Part shown: positions 1-8,096 of the stretch, one piece after another
Layout: every line of letters starts with the position of its first letter
How positions within the stretch are numbered: position 1 is the first letter of the stretch
Source: Allolobophora icterica
Taxonomy: Eukaryota; Annelida; Clitellata; Crassiclitellata; Lumbricidae
Reading direction: 5' to 3'
Assembly (NCBI GenBank): GCA_963556255.1
Contig: OY744606.1
Span: forward strand, 81,992,715-82,056,714
Length of the DNA stretch: 64,000 nucleotides
The notes under the pieces: model-generated
The model's database searches: none
What the model was told of the DNA's origin: nothing
Seen by the model: the letters and a program-made list of their open reading frames with translations, nothing else
Made by a program: the position numbers and the translations under genes

Positions 1-1170
1 ACTCCAGATGACGCGCCTGAAGGCTTCCTACTCGAAGTCGATCTCGAGTACCCGGAGCACCTCCACGAATCACATAGCGACTATCCCTTAGCACCGGAGA
101 CCCTGACAGTCCAAGAGGAGTGGTTGAGTGACTATCAGAATGTGCTTATGAACGAGTTGGGAGGCAAGTTCACAAAGCATGTGAAGTTAGTACCAAGCCT
201 GCGACCTAAGGAGCGGTATGTGGCCCATTATAGAAATCTCAAACTATATCACTCGTTGGGCCTACGAGTTTCTAAGATCCATCGTGCCATTAAATTCAGG
301 CAGGAGGCGTGGATGGCTCCATACATCGAGATGAATACAAAATTGAGGGCGAAGGCAACGTCGGAATTTGAGAAGGATTTCTTCAAGCTGGCTAATAATG
401 CGGTCTTTGGAAAGACCATGGAAAATCTTAGAAAAAGAATCAGGGTCAACCTGGTCCCGACCTCAAAAGTTGACAAACTTCGTAAACTAATTGCGGACCC
501 GGCCTACATATCGCACAAAATCTTCAACGACCAACTCGCCGCGATTCACAGTTTGAAGAACAAGCTCAAGTTAAACAGACCTGTATATGTCGGCCAGGCT
601 GTCCTCGACCTCAGCAAGCATCTGATGTACGACTTCTGGTACAACGATGTGAAAAACGAGTACGGAGAAAAAGCCCAGTTGCTATATACAGACACAGATA
701 GCCTCTTATTTCAGGTGGAGACTCCGAACGCCTATGCCGATATGTGGAATAAAAAACACCTATACGACCTCTCCGAGTTTCCTAGAGACAGCCCATACTA
801 CGACGTCGAGAACAAGAAAGTCGTGGGCAAGTTCAAGGATGAATGTAACGGAGTGGCCATAGCCGAATTCGTGGGACTGCGTCCGAAGATGTACTCGATC
901 TTAAAATCGGGTGGTTCAGAGATCAGGAAAGCTAAAGGCGTTCAGAGAGCAGTTGTGAAGAAGGATCTGCACCACGAGCTATACAAGAAGTGCCTGTTCG
1001 AACGAGAAGAGATGCGGCACACACAAGTCGTGATTCGAAGCCACGACCACCAGATCGGAGTGTACGAGCAGAATAAGATCAGCCTCTCTCCATTAGACAC
1101 AAAAAAGTGGATATCTCCGGACGGGATAACAACGCTGGCATACGGGCACTACAAAATCAACGACGGTTGA
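1..1170 (+). CDS. polB: Protein-primed family B DNA polymerase, C-terminal part
   Basis: The frame is open from base 1, so the gene starts left of the window; only the last 389 codons are visible. Family B motif B is seen as KLANNAVFGKTMEN (about 366-425) and motif C as YTDTDS (about 687-705), which carries the catalytic aspartates. The upstream stretch with EVDLEYP and HSDYPLAPE is typical of Polinton and adintovirus polymerases of the pPolB group, which start synthesis from a terminal protein and replicate the linear element. The exonuclease and N-terminal regions are outside the window. The gene ends convergent with the integrase and the two stop codons overlap by 14 bp. The first in-window ATG is at 148; no start call is justified because the gene continues upstream. 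Confidence 0.93.
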   Translation, partial: TPDDAPEGFLLEVDLEYPEHLHESHSDYPLAPETLTVQEEWLSDYQNVLMNELGGKFTKHVKLVPSLRPKERYVAHYRNLKLYHSLGLRVSKIHRAIKFRQEAWMAPYIEMNTKLRAKATSEFEKDFFKLANNAVFGKTMENLRKRIRVNLVPTSKVDKLRKLIADPAYISHKIFNDQLAAIHSLKNKLKLNRPVYVGQAVLDLSKHLMYDFWYNDVKNEYGEKAQLLYTDTDSLLFQVETPNAYADMWNKKHLYDLSEFPRDSPYYDVENKKVVGKFKDECNGVAIAEFVGLRPKMYSILKSGGSEIRKAKGVQRAVVKKDLHHELYKKCLFEREEMRHTQVVIRSHDHQIGVYEQNKISLSPLDTKKWISPDGITTLAYGHYKINDG

Positions 1171-2170
1171 GTATTCTATCGGGGGGTAACTCAGTGCCCA
1201 TAGGCACCAGAATCAGCTCCTCTCGTACAAACCCGCGGCCAGGCCCATCAACTAGATGGTATAAAGCCGGTTGGCCAGCCCGCCGAACAACATCCAAAAT
1301 AGCGTGGATGGTGAGCGACCAGTTAGGGTCGGTGGCTCGTTTGCTGCCACCCTCGAGCTCGCCGGGAGCGTACAAATATCGAACGAGAACGTCGTGTCCA
1401 AGAATAGGCTCATCCATTCCCCACAAACGAGTTTTCATTTGTGAATGAGAGGGCTTCTGTGTCACTTTAGCAGCTTTCATCGCTTCAACCGGCTTCATGT
1501 CGAGCAAGCGCGTCGGCTCATCGTTTAGTGCAGCCACAACTTCGGGCAACCGGCGAACCCATTCCACCGACCGTTCGGATGACCCCCTTGCAGCCAGGAG
1601 CAATTCCTGGGCGTATTGAGCACCGAAGAGTCGCTCAGCTAGAGTACGGTTAAAGCGTTCAACGATGCCCTGTTGACGATGATTTGCGGCCTGTCCGCGT
1701 CTTACAAGAACGTCGTGCTTCGTCAGCAACGGTGTAAAATCACCCATAAATTCGCGTCCAGGATCGACCTGAAGAAGTCGAGGCCAAGTCAATGGACCCC
1801 TCTTATAGATCCGGCTTAAAGCGGCGGCGACTTCGGTCGCACTTTTGTTTATCAACGGTTCAGCTTCTTTGTATCGTGAGGCAACATCAACAACAGTGAG
1901 AGCGTATTTATAAGTCTTTCGACCTACTTTATCGTGAGGTAAAAACAAGAGATCGGCTTGGTGTACGGCGTTTGGTCGATTTTCCTCAAACTTTGGATGC
2001 GGTATGGGGCGAGGAACGGGTAGATAAATCTGCCACACAGCTTGTTTCTTCAGCCAATCGCGAGCCTCCGCCTCGGAAACTTTGGCGGCTGAGGCTAGTT
2101 TCTTCACCGCAGCCTTACCTCGCCAGTAACCTCTAGGGCTGTAATAGACGGCTGAAAGGTGCTTAGACAT
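1157..2170 (-). CDS. Retroviral-type (rve) integrase of Polinton
   Basis: Integrase that joins element ends to host DNA. Within 337 residues (from ATG 2170) the rve core shows the three acidic catalytic positions: first D in HQADLLF, second D in QVDPGREF, and E in GIVERFNRTL. A basic N-terminal part with SPRGYWRG and WLKKQAVWQIYLPVP is usual for Polinton integrases, and the C-terminal segment ending near LVDGPGRGFVREEL fits the SH3/chromo-like tail region. I prefer ATG 2170 because the 28 residues gained from ATG 2254 are hydrophobic and unlike the family, and 2254 lies inside a palindrome. It is transcribed away from the phospholipase gene and its 3' end overlaps that of the polymerase. Confidence 0.92.
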   Translation of the reverse strand: MSKHLSAVYYSPRGYWRGKAAVKKLASAAKVSEAEARDWLKKQAVWQIYLPVPRPIPHPKFEENRPNAVHQADLLFLPHDKVGRKTYKYALTVVDVASRYKEAEPLINKSATEVAAALSRIYKRGPLTWPRLLQVDPGREFMGDFTPLLTKHDVLVRRGQAANHRQQGIVERFNRTLAERLFGAQYAQELLLAARGSSERSVEWVRRLPEVVAALNDEPTRLLDMKPVEAMKAAKVTQKPSHSQMKTRLWGMDEPILGHDVLVRYLYAPGELEGGSKRATDPNWSLTIHAILDVVRRAGQPALYHLVDGPGRGFVREELILVPMGTELPPDRILNRR

Positions 2171-2251
2171 TTCAGTAATACTATATATTACAAACAGGTA
2201 AACACATACACAAATGAACGCAAATGAAAAATTCATTCGCGTTTGCGTTTT

Positions 2252-2272
2252 CATAAATGAAACTCATTTATG
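2252..2272. promoter_or_regulatory. Perfect 9-bp inverted repeat with 3-bp spacer (copy A)
   Basis: Arms CATAAATGA and TCATTTATG are separated by AAC. The core TAAATGAAACTCATTTA recurs with one central change at 5803-5819. It lies between the integrase start and the phospholipase stop codon, which is inside the right arm. A role in control of integrase transcription is inference only. Confidence 0.5.
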
Positions 2273-2851
2273 GCCCTTTGTTCTGACACCCATCCCCAGC
2301 CTCGACTTCGCTGACATAATGGCCGATACCAGCCGCGCATCCTTCTTCTCATAATCCGGAGTTTCATCGGTGAGTGCGATCTTCGACGCGGCTGCAGCGA
2401 GGATGTCATCTGCGTGGTTACGCCCTGGGGTATCTTTATGAACTGCATAAGCCACATCGTGGTGGAGGCACGCACGGTCGAGCTGATTAACACCGTGATA
2501 TCGCTGTGACAGCCGTTTGTCGAGTTTTGTGAATGGTCCACAGTAAGAGTACTTTCCCGTGTTCTGAAAAGAACCTCCCGGATTATCTTCCGAAGACATA
2601 CCGGATGGAAGGCTCATATGCATTTCTGGTAGAGGTAGAGCGTTGAGGGCCCTATTCAGTAGCGAGCCTCCATAAGTCTCACGAGACTTATGCTCATGAG
2701 TCTTGCGCTTCCGCACTTTAGAAGGCAAAATTTGGCTCTTCTTTGCACCGCAGACGGCACAGGTTCCCTTCTTGGCTGGCCGACCGTTTCGTAACTCGAC
2801 GATTGTTTCATTTGAAGTCTCAGTATGTTTCTTACATCGTAGGCAATACAT
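2264..2851 (-). CDS. Zinc-ribbon plus phospholipase A2 protein
   Basis: About 195 residues from ATG 2851; a longer reading would need a TTG start. The N-terminus has CLRC and, about 30 residues later, CAVCGAKK, a four-cysteine zinc ribbon of the kind found in small viral proteins (DUF5679-like). The C-terminal half has the calcium-loop pattern YCGPFTKLDKRL and the histidine-aspartate centre LDRACLHHDVAY, followed by HADDIL, matching the phospholipase A2 domain of parvovirus VP1 and of Polinton/adintovirus proteins. In those viruses the enzyme cleaves host phospholipids during membrane passage, so a virion entry role is inferred. It is divergent from the ATPase gene with only 38 bp between start codons. 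Confidence 0.88.
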   Translation of the reverse strand: MYCLRCKKHTETSNETIVELRNGRPAKKGTCAVCGAKKSQILPSKVRKRKTHEHKSRETYGGSLLNRALNALPLPEMHMSLPSGMSSEDNPGGSFQNTGKYSYCGPFTKLDKRLSQRYHGVNQLDRACLHHDVAYAVHKDTPGRNHADDILAAAASKIALTDETPDYEKKDARLVSAIMSAKSRLGMGVRTKGHK

Positions 2852-2889
2852 TGTGTTCGTTGAATACAATCATAACTCGTTGTCTCTAT
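2852..2889. promoter_or_regulatory. 38-bp divergent intergenic region
   Basis: The start codons of the leftward phospholipase gene (2851) and the rightward ATPase gene (2890) are separated by 38 bp of AT-rich sequence. Any promoters must be compact, bidirectional or overlap coding sequence. No clear TATA box is seen here. Confidence 0.45.
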
Positions 2890-3576
2890 ATGGAAATAAC
2901 AAATTTCGATCTCGAAGCCGACGATGGGAAAAAACACCACCATTGGTTGTTGCCATCCAGTATACGGTGTATCATCTGTGGGCCTAGCGGATGTGGGAAA
3001 ACAAACCTACTGCTCAACCTCCTTCTGAAGAAGGGGTACCTACGTTTTGACCGGCTCTATCTATACTCAAAGTCTCTGGGACAGGAAAAATATCAGTTTC
3101 TTCGGGACTGGATAACAGAACTCGAAAAAGTTGCCGGTAAGGAAGTGGCTTCCTTTCACTCTTGCTCAGATGAAATAGTTCCAGTTGAATCATTAAATAA
3201 GAATGCCAGAAGCCTTCTAGTGTTCGATGACGTCATGCTTGAAAAACAGTCGCCCATCGAAAGGTATTTCACTATGGGTCGACACGGTGGCGCGGACTGC
3301 TTCTACTTAACACAGAATTACTTCCGCATTCCCAAGCAAGCCATCCGTGACAATGCTAATCTTATCGTCCTCTTCAACCAAGACAGCAAAAATTTACGAG
3401 CCATTCACGATACGTTCGTAGGCGGCGACATGTCTTTCGATGAGTTCCGTACGTTCTTCAGCGAGTGTGCTGCCCAGCCATATGGATTCGCAGTCATAGA
3501 TTTGACGTCTAAAGTATACGACGGAAAATATCGTTGCGGGTTCGATCGCTTCTATAAGCCCAAGGCAAGTATTTAA
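2890..3576 (+). CDS. FtsK/HerA-type genome packaging ATPase
   Basis: The protein has 228 residues from ATG 2890. Walker A is GPSGCGKT at about residues 31-38 and Walker B is LLVFDD near residues 109-114. The later YLTQNYFRIP stretch corresponds to the conserved glutamine/arginine region of the A32-like packaging ATPases found in Polintons, virophages and large DNA viruses. It would drive genome entry into the capsid. An upstream in-frame extension to 2743 overlaps the phospholipase gene on the other strand and is unlike the family, so I reject it. It heads the rightward run of structural genes. Confidence 0.92.
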   Translation: MEITNFDLEADDGKKHHHWLLPSSIRCIICGPSGCGKTNLLLNLLLKKGYLRFDRLYLYSKSLGQEKYQFLRDWITELEKVAGKEVASFHSCSDEIVPVESLNKNARSLLVFDDVMLEKQSPIERYFTMGRHGGADCFYLTQNYFRIPKQAIRDNANLIVLFNQDSKNLRAIHDTFVGGDMSFDEFRTFFSECAAQPYGFAVIDLTSKVYDGKYRCGFDRFYKPKASI

Positions 3577-3616
3577 AGACACAATATAGGCAACATATAG
3601 CCGACATACAACCACG

Positions 3617-4729
3617 ATGTGGACAAAAGTTTCGTCTAAACAGGAGCGAGACGCCTTGACTCAGGACTATTTAGCTCGCAGAAATCGATTGAGACAGCGT
3701 TTCGTGGATGAGAAGCTCGGTGAAGCCAACCTTCAGTACGATGCGACAAAGCTTTTTAAACCAATAGCCACAGCCACGGCGGAATCCCAGGCGGCTACGT
3801 CTAAGGAGCTGCAGAAAGTTACCAGCGCTTTGCAGGATTTGCCGGCGCAGATTTCAGAGTCTGCTAATTTTAACCCGATAGCAGCTTTGTTCGGTGAAAC
3901 CGCAGGAACAGCAGCTCCAACGGCTGCTCCAGCCCTTCCAGCGCTTGCAGCATCCCGAATCCCCCCCGCACTGTTAGTCGATCCAAACAAATATCTCAAC
4001 GTCGAGGCAATCATAAGGCATGGGTTTAAACCTCCGAGCGAGCTCGATTTAGCCGACATTGCAGGTGCTGAAAAGATAATCGGTGAGGTAAATCACTATA
4101 ATCGCCACACCCTGGGCAAAGAGAAAAAGAATGCTAAAAAGGAAAAAGACGAAGAAAAGGTAGATGAGGTGACTGCAGATATTGAAGCCCTAAGGGAATA
4201 TAAAAAGCGAATCCATACACTGCTAGCGGGCCACAGCCTCATCAAAAAGGGAAAGGGTTTCAGTGTCCCAGCCGTTCCTCTTAAATTACAAGGTAGCGCC
4301 TTGGGTGAGCTCTCCGTCGACCCCGTCGCGCTGTCTGCTGGTAGACTGAGAGTGTTTAAAGGTGGCAACCTCGTTCTCGAATCTCCGGCCGATGAGTCGT
4401 TGTTCAGCCTGTTAACGAAACGCTTCGTTAAGACTAAGCAATACTCGCCTCAGGCAATCGAGACTTTTAAAAAGCTCGTACAGATGTCTGGTCTGCCAAT
4501 TCATGGCCGGAAAAGCAAAAAGTTCCAGCTGATTCGAGGCGGCGCGGTGCAGTTCTACAACGACCCAAACGCTCTGGTAGAGAGGTTGCAGCTTTTGGTG
4601 GCCTCTAAGGCCGCGGGAAACACTGGTCTCGGCAACGAAATCTCCGCCATTCTTGACGAGTTACTGCGTTCCGGTGCGATCTCCAAAGAGCTGGCACTCG
4701 AATTGAATAGAAACATGCTCATAAAATAG
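3617..4729 (+). CDS. Conserved Polinton protein of unknown function
   Basis: 370 residues. The N-terminal third is helical and alanine-rich with KPIATAT, the middle is strongly charged and lysine-rich (about residues 165-200), and the C-terminal part ends in a conserved-looking block with FYNDPNALVERLQLL, KAAGNTGLGNEI and ILDELLRSGAIS. From memory this C-terminal block recurs in the gene between ATPase and penton in many animal Polintons, where no function is established. The position between packaging and capsid genes suggests a virion or assembly role (inference). ATG 3617 starts 40 bp after the ATPase stop. Confidence 0.75.
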   Translation: MWTKVSSKQERDALTQDYLARRNRLRQRFVDEKLGEANLQYDATKLFKPIATATAESQAATSKELQKVTSALQDLPAQISESANFNPIAALFGETAGTAAPTAAPALPALAASRIPPALLVDPNKYLNVEAIIRHGFKPPSELDLADIAGAEKIIGEVNHYNRHTLGKEKKNAKKEKDEEKVDEVTADIEALREYKKRIHTLLAGHSLIKKGKGFSVPAVPLKLQGSALGELSVDPVALSAGRLRVFKGGNLVLESPADESLFSLLTKRFVKTKQYSPQAIETFKKLVQMSGLPIHGRKSKKFQLIRGGAVQFYNDPNALVERLQLLVASKAAGNTGLGNEISAILDELLRSGAISKELALELNRNMLIK

Positions 4730-4747
4730 AAATAGAAAACAAAATTC

Positions 4748-5548
4748 ATGGCTCAGATGGAACGCTCGGAGAAACTACTCGAAGAAATTCGAGAACTTTT
4801 GCAGCCTAAGGAAAATTTTAGTATAGTTGTTTCCTCAGATACTACAGGGTGGACCACGGCTTTCTCACCACCGCTGTACCTGGATCCAAAAAGACGCTTT
4901 GAGCTTGCTTTGGTCAATCTTGAAACTTATAATTCTATTCCGAACATTGACAGCTCAAATAACAAGTTCGTCTACAGCACCGACAATGGTGTGACGTGGA
5001 AGACGATAATTTTGCCCGACGGAAGCTACGAGATCGCACAGATTAATGATGAAATCGGTAGGCAGTTAGAAAAGCAAAATTCTCCGACGGGTGTGGCACC
5101 ACTCGGCTTTAATTCTCCTATTACCATAGGAGCTAACGCATCTACCCTACGCGCCTTCATAAAAATTACGAATGCCCTATATAAGGTAAATATGGCTCAA
5201 TCTACCATCAGGCAAATGCTCGGTTTTAACCCTCAGAGGCTTGGTAGTGGTTATAAAGAGGGAGAAAATCCAGTCGATATTCTCCGCGTGGACACAATCC
5301 TGGTAAATTGTGACATTATCTCTGGATCGTATCGCAATGGTAGCCAGCTGCCAGTAATCTACAGTTTTTTCCCGGATGTGTCGCCCGGCTATAAGGTAAT
5401 CGAGTCTCCGAAAAATCTAGTGTACCTACCAGTAGCACCGGCTGGCAACGTACAGGGCATTCGTGTGTGGCTGACCGACCAAAATGGTGAACAATTAAAC
5501 CTCCGCGGTGAGACAGTAACTATAAGGTTTCACATCCGCAGTGCGTAG
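4748..5548 (+). CDS. Minor capsid protein, penton-like
   Basis: 266 residues. After a short helical lead the protein is beta-rich with FELALVNLETYNSIPNI, DNGVTWKTI and a C-terminal IRVWLTDQNGEQ followed by RGETVTIRFHIRS. This pattern is typical of the Polinton/adintovirus minor capsid protein, a single jelly-roll that forms the fivefold vertices. It lies 18 bp after the previous gene and just upstream of the small pVI/pX-like protein and the major capsid gene, the usual structural neighbourhood. Confidence 0.85.
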   Translation: MAQMERSEKLLEEIRELLQPKENFSIVVSSDTTGWTTAFSPPLYLDPKRRFELALVNLETYNSIPNIDSSNNKFVYSTDNGVTWKTIILPDGSYEIAQINDEIGRQLEKQNSPTGVAPLGFNSPITIGANASTLRAFIKITNALYKVNMAQSTIRQMLGFNPQRLGSGYKEGENPVDILRVDTILVNCDIISGSYRNGSQLPVIYSFFPDVSPGYKVIESPKNLVYLPVAPAGNVQGIRVWLTDQNGEQLNLRGETVTIRFHIRSA

Positions 5549-5570
5549 ATTTTCACACTTAAATATTCTC

Positions 5571-6029
5571 ATGTTGGTTCTTGGAATTAAAAAGCGGCGT
5601 CGTGTCGTGGGTGGTGGACTTTTCGACTGGATACCCAAAATCGCGGGTTTCCTTGGCCGTGCAGGCTCCTTCATTTCGGCGAATAGAGGCACAATCACAA
5701 ACGTTGCCAAGGCGGTTGGTAATGTCGCGAAAGCCGGCGCCACAACAGCATCTGCCGTCAGGCAAATTGTTGATGCCGTGAAAGCGAGACGCGCTGCGGC
5801 CGTAAATGAAGCTCATTTACGAAATGAAAATTCATCTGCCGCGCCCGTTGTTCCCGCACCTCTGGAGAAGGCGCTCAGCGACAAGAGCATCGAATACTTA
5901 AAACAACTGGCTGTGAGTCCGCCACCCGTTGTTCCGGCAATGGCTGACATAAACAGCCGCATTGCTGGATCCGGTTTCAAAACTATAAAGCCGACTCGTT
6001 GTGGTAGGGGTCTGTTTCTTGCAAAATGA
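5571..6029 (+). CDS. Small basic amphipathic minor virion protein (pVI/pX-like)
   Basis: 152 residues from ATG 5571; a GTG-initiated version from 5541 would overlap the penton gene by 8 bp. The N-terminus is basic (KKRRR) then amphipathic, with GGGLFDWIPKIAGFLGRA, followed by an alanine/valine-rich helix and a proline-rich linker; the C-terminus has SGFKTIKPTRCGRG. Basic plus amphipathic-helix organisation resembles adenovirus pVI and pX-like proteins of adintoviruses, which bind DNA or lyse membranes; this is an analogy, not proven homology. An AATAAA-like signal follows directly after the stop. Confidence 0.65.
   Translation: MLVLGIKKRRRVVGGGLFDWIPKIAGFLGRAGSFISANRGTITNVAKAVGNVAKAGATTASAVRQIVDAVKARRAAAVNEAHLRNENSSAAPVVPAPLEKALSDKSIEYLKQLAVSPPPVVPAMADINSRIAGSGFKTIKPTRCGRGLFLAK
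5801..5821. promoter_or_regulatory. Perfect 9-bp inverted repeat with 3-bp spacer (copy B)
   Basis: Arms CGTAAATGA and TCATTTACG surround AGC. The 17-bp core TAAATGAAGCTCATTTA differs from the copy at 2254-2270 by one central base. It lies inside the pVI/pX-like coding region about 320 bp before the major capsid gene. A second, shorter ATGAA/TTCAT pair follows at about 5824, and another at 6080-6090 upstream of the capsid gene. Confidence 0.5.
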
Positions 6030-6137
6030 AATAAAAATATTCACAAAACGCAATTTAACAAATGTTTAACTCACCACATATGAAATTCATTTACAGCATG
6101 ATTAATAATTGAAGCTTGAACTTTTTTACTTATAATA

Positions 6138-7433
6138 ATGGCAGCATTTGACGTGCCGAGTGAAATGTTGGACATCGCTTCGGCGGTGCCCGATGACAAT
6201 AGCATCGAATCGTTTGAATACCGCGAGTATGAATCACAAAACCCTGCGGCTATTAACAATGGCCAGGCCATACAGATAGACATCCAGAACCAAGACATTT
6301 TCACACAGCCTTCTAAGAGCTACCTTCTTGTGGAGGGCAGGCTTACATCAACTGGCGCGGGTTACATCGCAGACTCGCTGGTGTCATTCGTCAACAACGC
6401 CATCCCGTACATGTTTTCTCAGATTCGATACTTGGCTAACAACACCGAGATAGAGAATGTCATGTCTCCTGGGCAAGCCACGACGATGAAAGGCATGCTG
6501 GTTTACGGCGATGATTTTTCCAAAGGCGAAGGTTTAAACATGTGTTGGCAGAAGGACACGACCGCGGCGGCGGCGGCTGCGAATATCGGCTTCGAGGCCC
6601 GTCGACTGATGATCATTGGAAAACCCGTCCCTATTGGAACGTTTTCATTCATCGTTCCCTTAAGACATCTATTCGGTTTTTGCGATGATTATCACAAGGT
6701 CGTATACGGGATTAAACACTCCTTACTGCTGAGCCGGCAGGGGGATGCAGACGCGATCTTCAAGGAAGCCGCTGCGACCAATGGCCAGATCGCGCTGACT
6801 AAACTCTCCTGGTTCATGCCGCATATAATACCCGCTTTGGAGTATAAAAGCATGCTAATGAAGCAGATTGAAGCCAAGGTTAAGGTACCTGTAGCATTCC
6901 GCGCCATGCAATGCGACAACATTGCGGTGCCACGAGCGACAACTTTTTCCTGGCGTTTGAGCGTTAAGTCGGGCACGGAAAAGCCACGCTGGATTCTTGT
7001 TGCTTTTCAAACTGGAAAGAATGCACATCAAGGCCAGAATCCGGCACTGTTTGACCATGTGCAGGTTCGCAACATTTTCGCTATGCTCAACAGCGATCGC
7101 TACCCGGTGGTTGACATGAATCTCGACTTCACCAAGAGGACAACCTCTCGCGCTTACAAGGCCCTACGTGACTTCAAGGAAGAATATTGCGGCATAGACG
7201 CGCGTGAATCGTCATGCCAACCGACACCAATCGAATTTGTAGATTTGTTTCCGATCTTCGTTCTGGACGTGCGGAGGCAATCTGAACGACTTAAAACCTC
7301 TGTACAGGACATACAAATCAAGGTGGACTTTAACGAAGGGGTACCAAATAATACGACGGCATATGCCGTCCTGATCAGCGACCGACTCCTGAATTTTGAA
7401 TCGGATGGCAGCAAATTCAACGTCGTTTACTAG
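6138..7433 (+). CDS. Major capsid protein (hexon-like, double jelly-roll type)
   Basis: 431 residues, close to the usual size for Polinton and adintovirus major capsid proteins. Typical N-terminal features include FEYREYESQNP and IQIDIQNQDIF; later QIRYLANNTEIE and the C-terminal VDLFPIFVLDVRRQSERLK are family-like. Two jelly-rolls are expected from the family but cannot be shown from sequence by eye. The gene follows a short AT-rich leader (TTTTTTACTTATAAT next to the ATG) and begins the block capsid, minor virion protein, protease. A shell-forming function is well supported by gene context. Confidence 0.9.
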   Translation: MAAFDVPSEMLDIASAVPDDNSIESFEYREYESQNPAAINNGQAIQIDIQNQDIFTQPSKSYLLVEGRLTSTGAGYIADSLVSFVNNAIPYMFSQIRYLANNTEIENVMSPGQATTMKGMLVYGDDFSKGEGLNMCWQKDTTAAAAAANIGFEARRLMIIGKPVPIGTFSFIVPLRHLFGFCDDYHKVVYGIKHSLLLSRQGDADAIFKEAAATNGQIALTKLSWFMPHIIPALEYKSMLMKQIEAKVKVPVAFRAMQCDNIAVPRATTFSWRLSVKSGTEKPRWILVAFQTGKNAHQGQNPALFDHVQVRNIFAMLNSDRYPVVDMNLDFTKRTTSRAYKALRDFKEEYCGIDARESSCQPTPIEFVDLFPIFVLDVRRQSERLKTSVQDIQIKVDFNEGVPNNTTAYAVLISDRLLNFESDGSKFNVVY

Positions 7434-7489
7434 AAATCGTTTTTTCACATTTAGATACAAGGCCCTCTTTTGATATATTTTTTGCAAAA

Positions 7490-8062
7490 ATGAAAACTGA
7501 ATACGTTGCGTTCGGCCTTTCACTGACCGAAGGGCAAAAGCAAACATTGGCTAAAGCTGCGCGCGCCGGCACTGGTGCCACGATCCGACTCGCTCATGGC
7601 CAGCTTCGTGGAGACGATAAGCTCGCGCTCACAAAAGTTCAAGCCGCCCGAATAGCGAAGAAGATTTCGGAAGGCGTTGGCATGGAGCTGAGATTCACCA
7701 AAACGCAATTGAAAAAGATGACAAAATCGGGCGGATTTCTTCCACTACTGGCTCTCCTCCCGCTGATTTTTGGCGGGTTAACCGCGGTGGGTGCCGCGGC
7801 TGGAGGGGCCGCCGAGGTGGCAAAGGCCGTGCACAACAAACAGGCCAGCGATGCAGAGGCTCTGCGCAAGAAACAGGCCAGCGATGCCGCCCAAGCCGAG
7901 AAAAAACGGATCGACGACGCGGCTTTAGCAGAGGCCGCGCGTCATAATCGCGAACTCGAAGCTCAGGTCCGCGGAACCGGTTTATATCTCGGGCGCGAGA
8001 CTTATGGTGGCTGTTGTCCAATGTGTAAAGGATCGGGTCTCTACATTGGGCAAAAAAACTAA
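7490..8062 (+). CDS. Conserved minor virion protein with hydrophobic segment
   Basis: 190 residues. The N-terminal domain carries two related stretches, ATIRLAHGQLRGDDKLALT and MELRFTKTQLKKM, as in a recurrent Polinton/adintovirus family. A hydrophobic stretch follows at about residues 82-115 (GGFLPLLALLPLIFGG), then an alanine/lysine-rich helix with a duplicated KQASDAEALRK-type motif, and a C-terminal GTGLYLGRE and GSGLYIGQKN separated by CCPMC. Function is unproven; membrane activity or an internal capsid role is likely. The last sense codons AAA AAC before the stop form part of a slippery heptamer, and the protease frame opens at -1 from there. Confidence 0.75.
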   Translation: MKTEYVAFGLSLTEGQKQTLAKAARAGTGATIRLAHGQLRGDDKLALTKVQAARIAKKISEGVGMELRFTKTQLKKMTKSGGFLPLLALLPLIFGGLTAVGAAAGGAAEVAKAVHNKQASDAEALRKKQASDAAQAEKKRIDDAALAEAARHNRELEAQVRGTGLYLGRETYGGCCPMCKGSGLYIGQKN

Positions 8063-8096
8063 AACCTCTTAGCAACTTCGACATAGAGAAAGTTGC
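8053..8096 (+). promoter_or_regulatory. Putative -1 ribosomal frameshift signal
   Basis: A AAA AAC at 8053-8059 is in the correct phase of the upstream gene, whose stop TAA follows at once (8060-8062). Slipping back one base enters the open protease frame at CTA (8059). Twelve bases downstream a 7-bp stem GCAACTT/AAGTTGC (8072-8078 with 8090-8096, 11-base loop) could act as stimulator; the usual spacer is 5-9 bases. The alternative is a simple indel in a run of seven A. Confidence 0.6.

Noticed and set aside
3733..4368. Reverse-strand frames inside the conserved Polinton gene
   Set aside because: Shadows of the forward coding frame.
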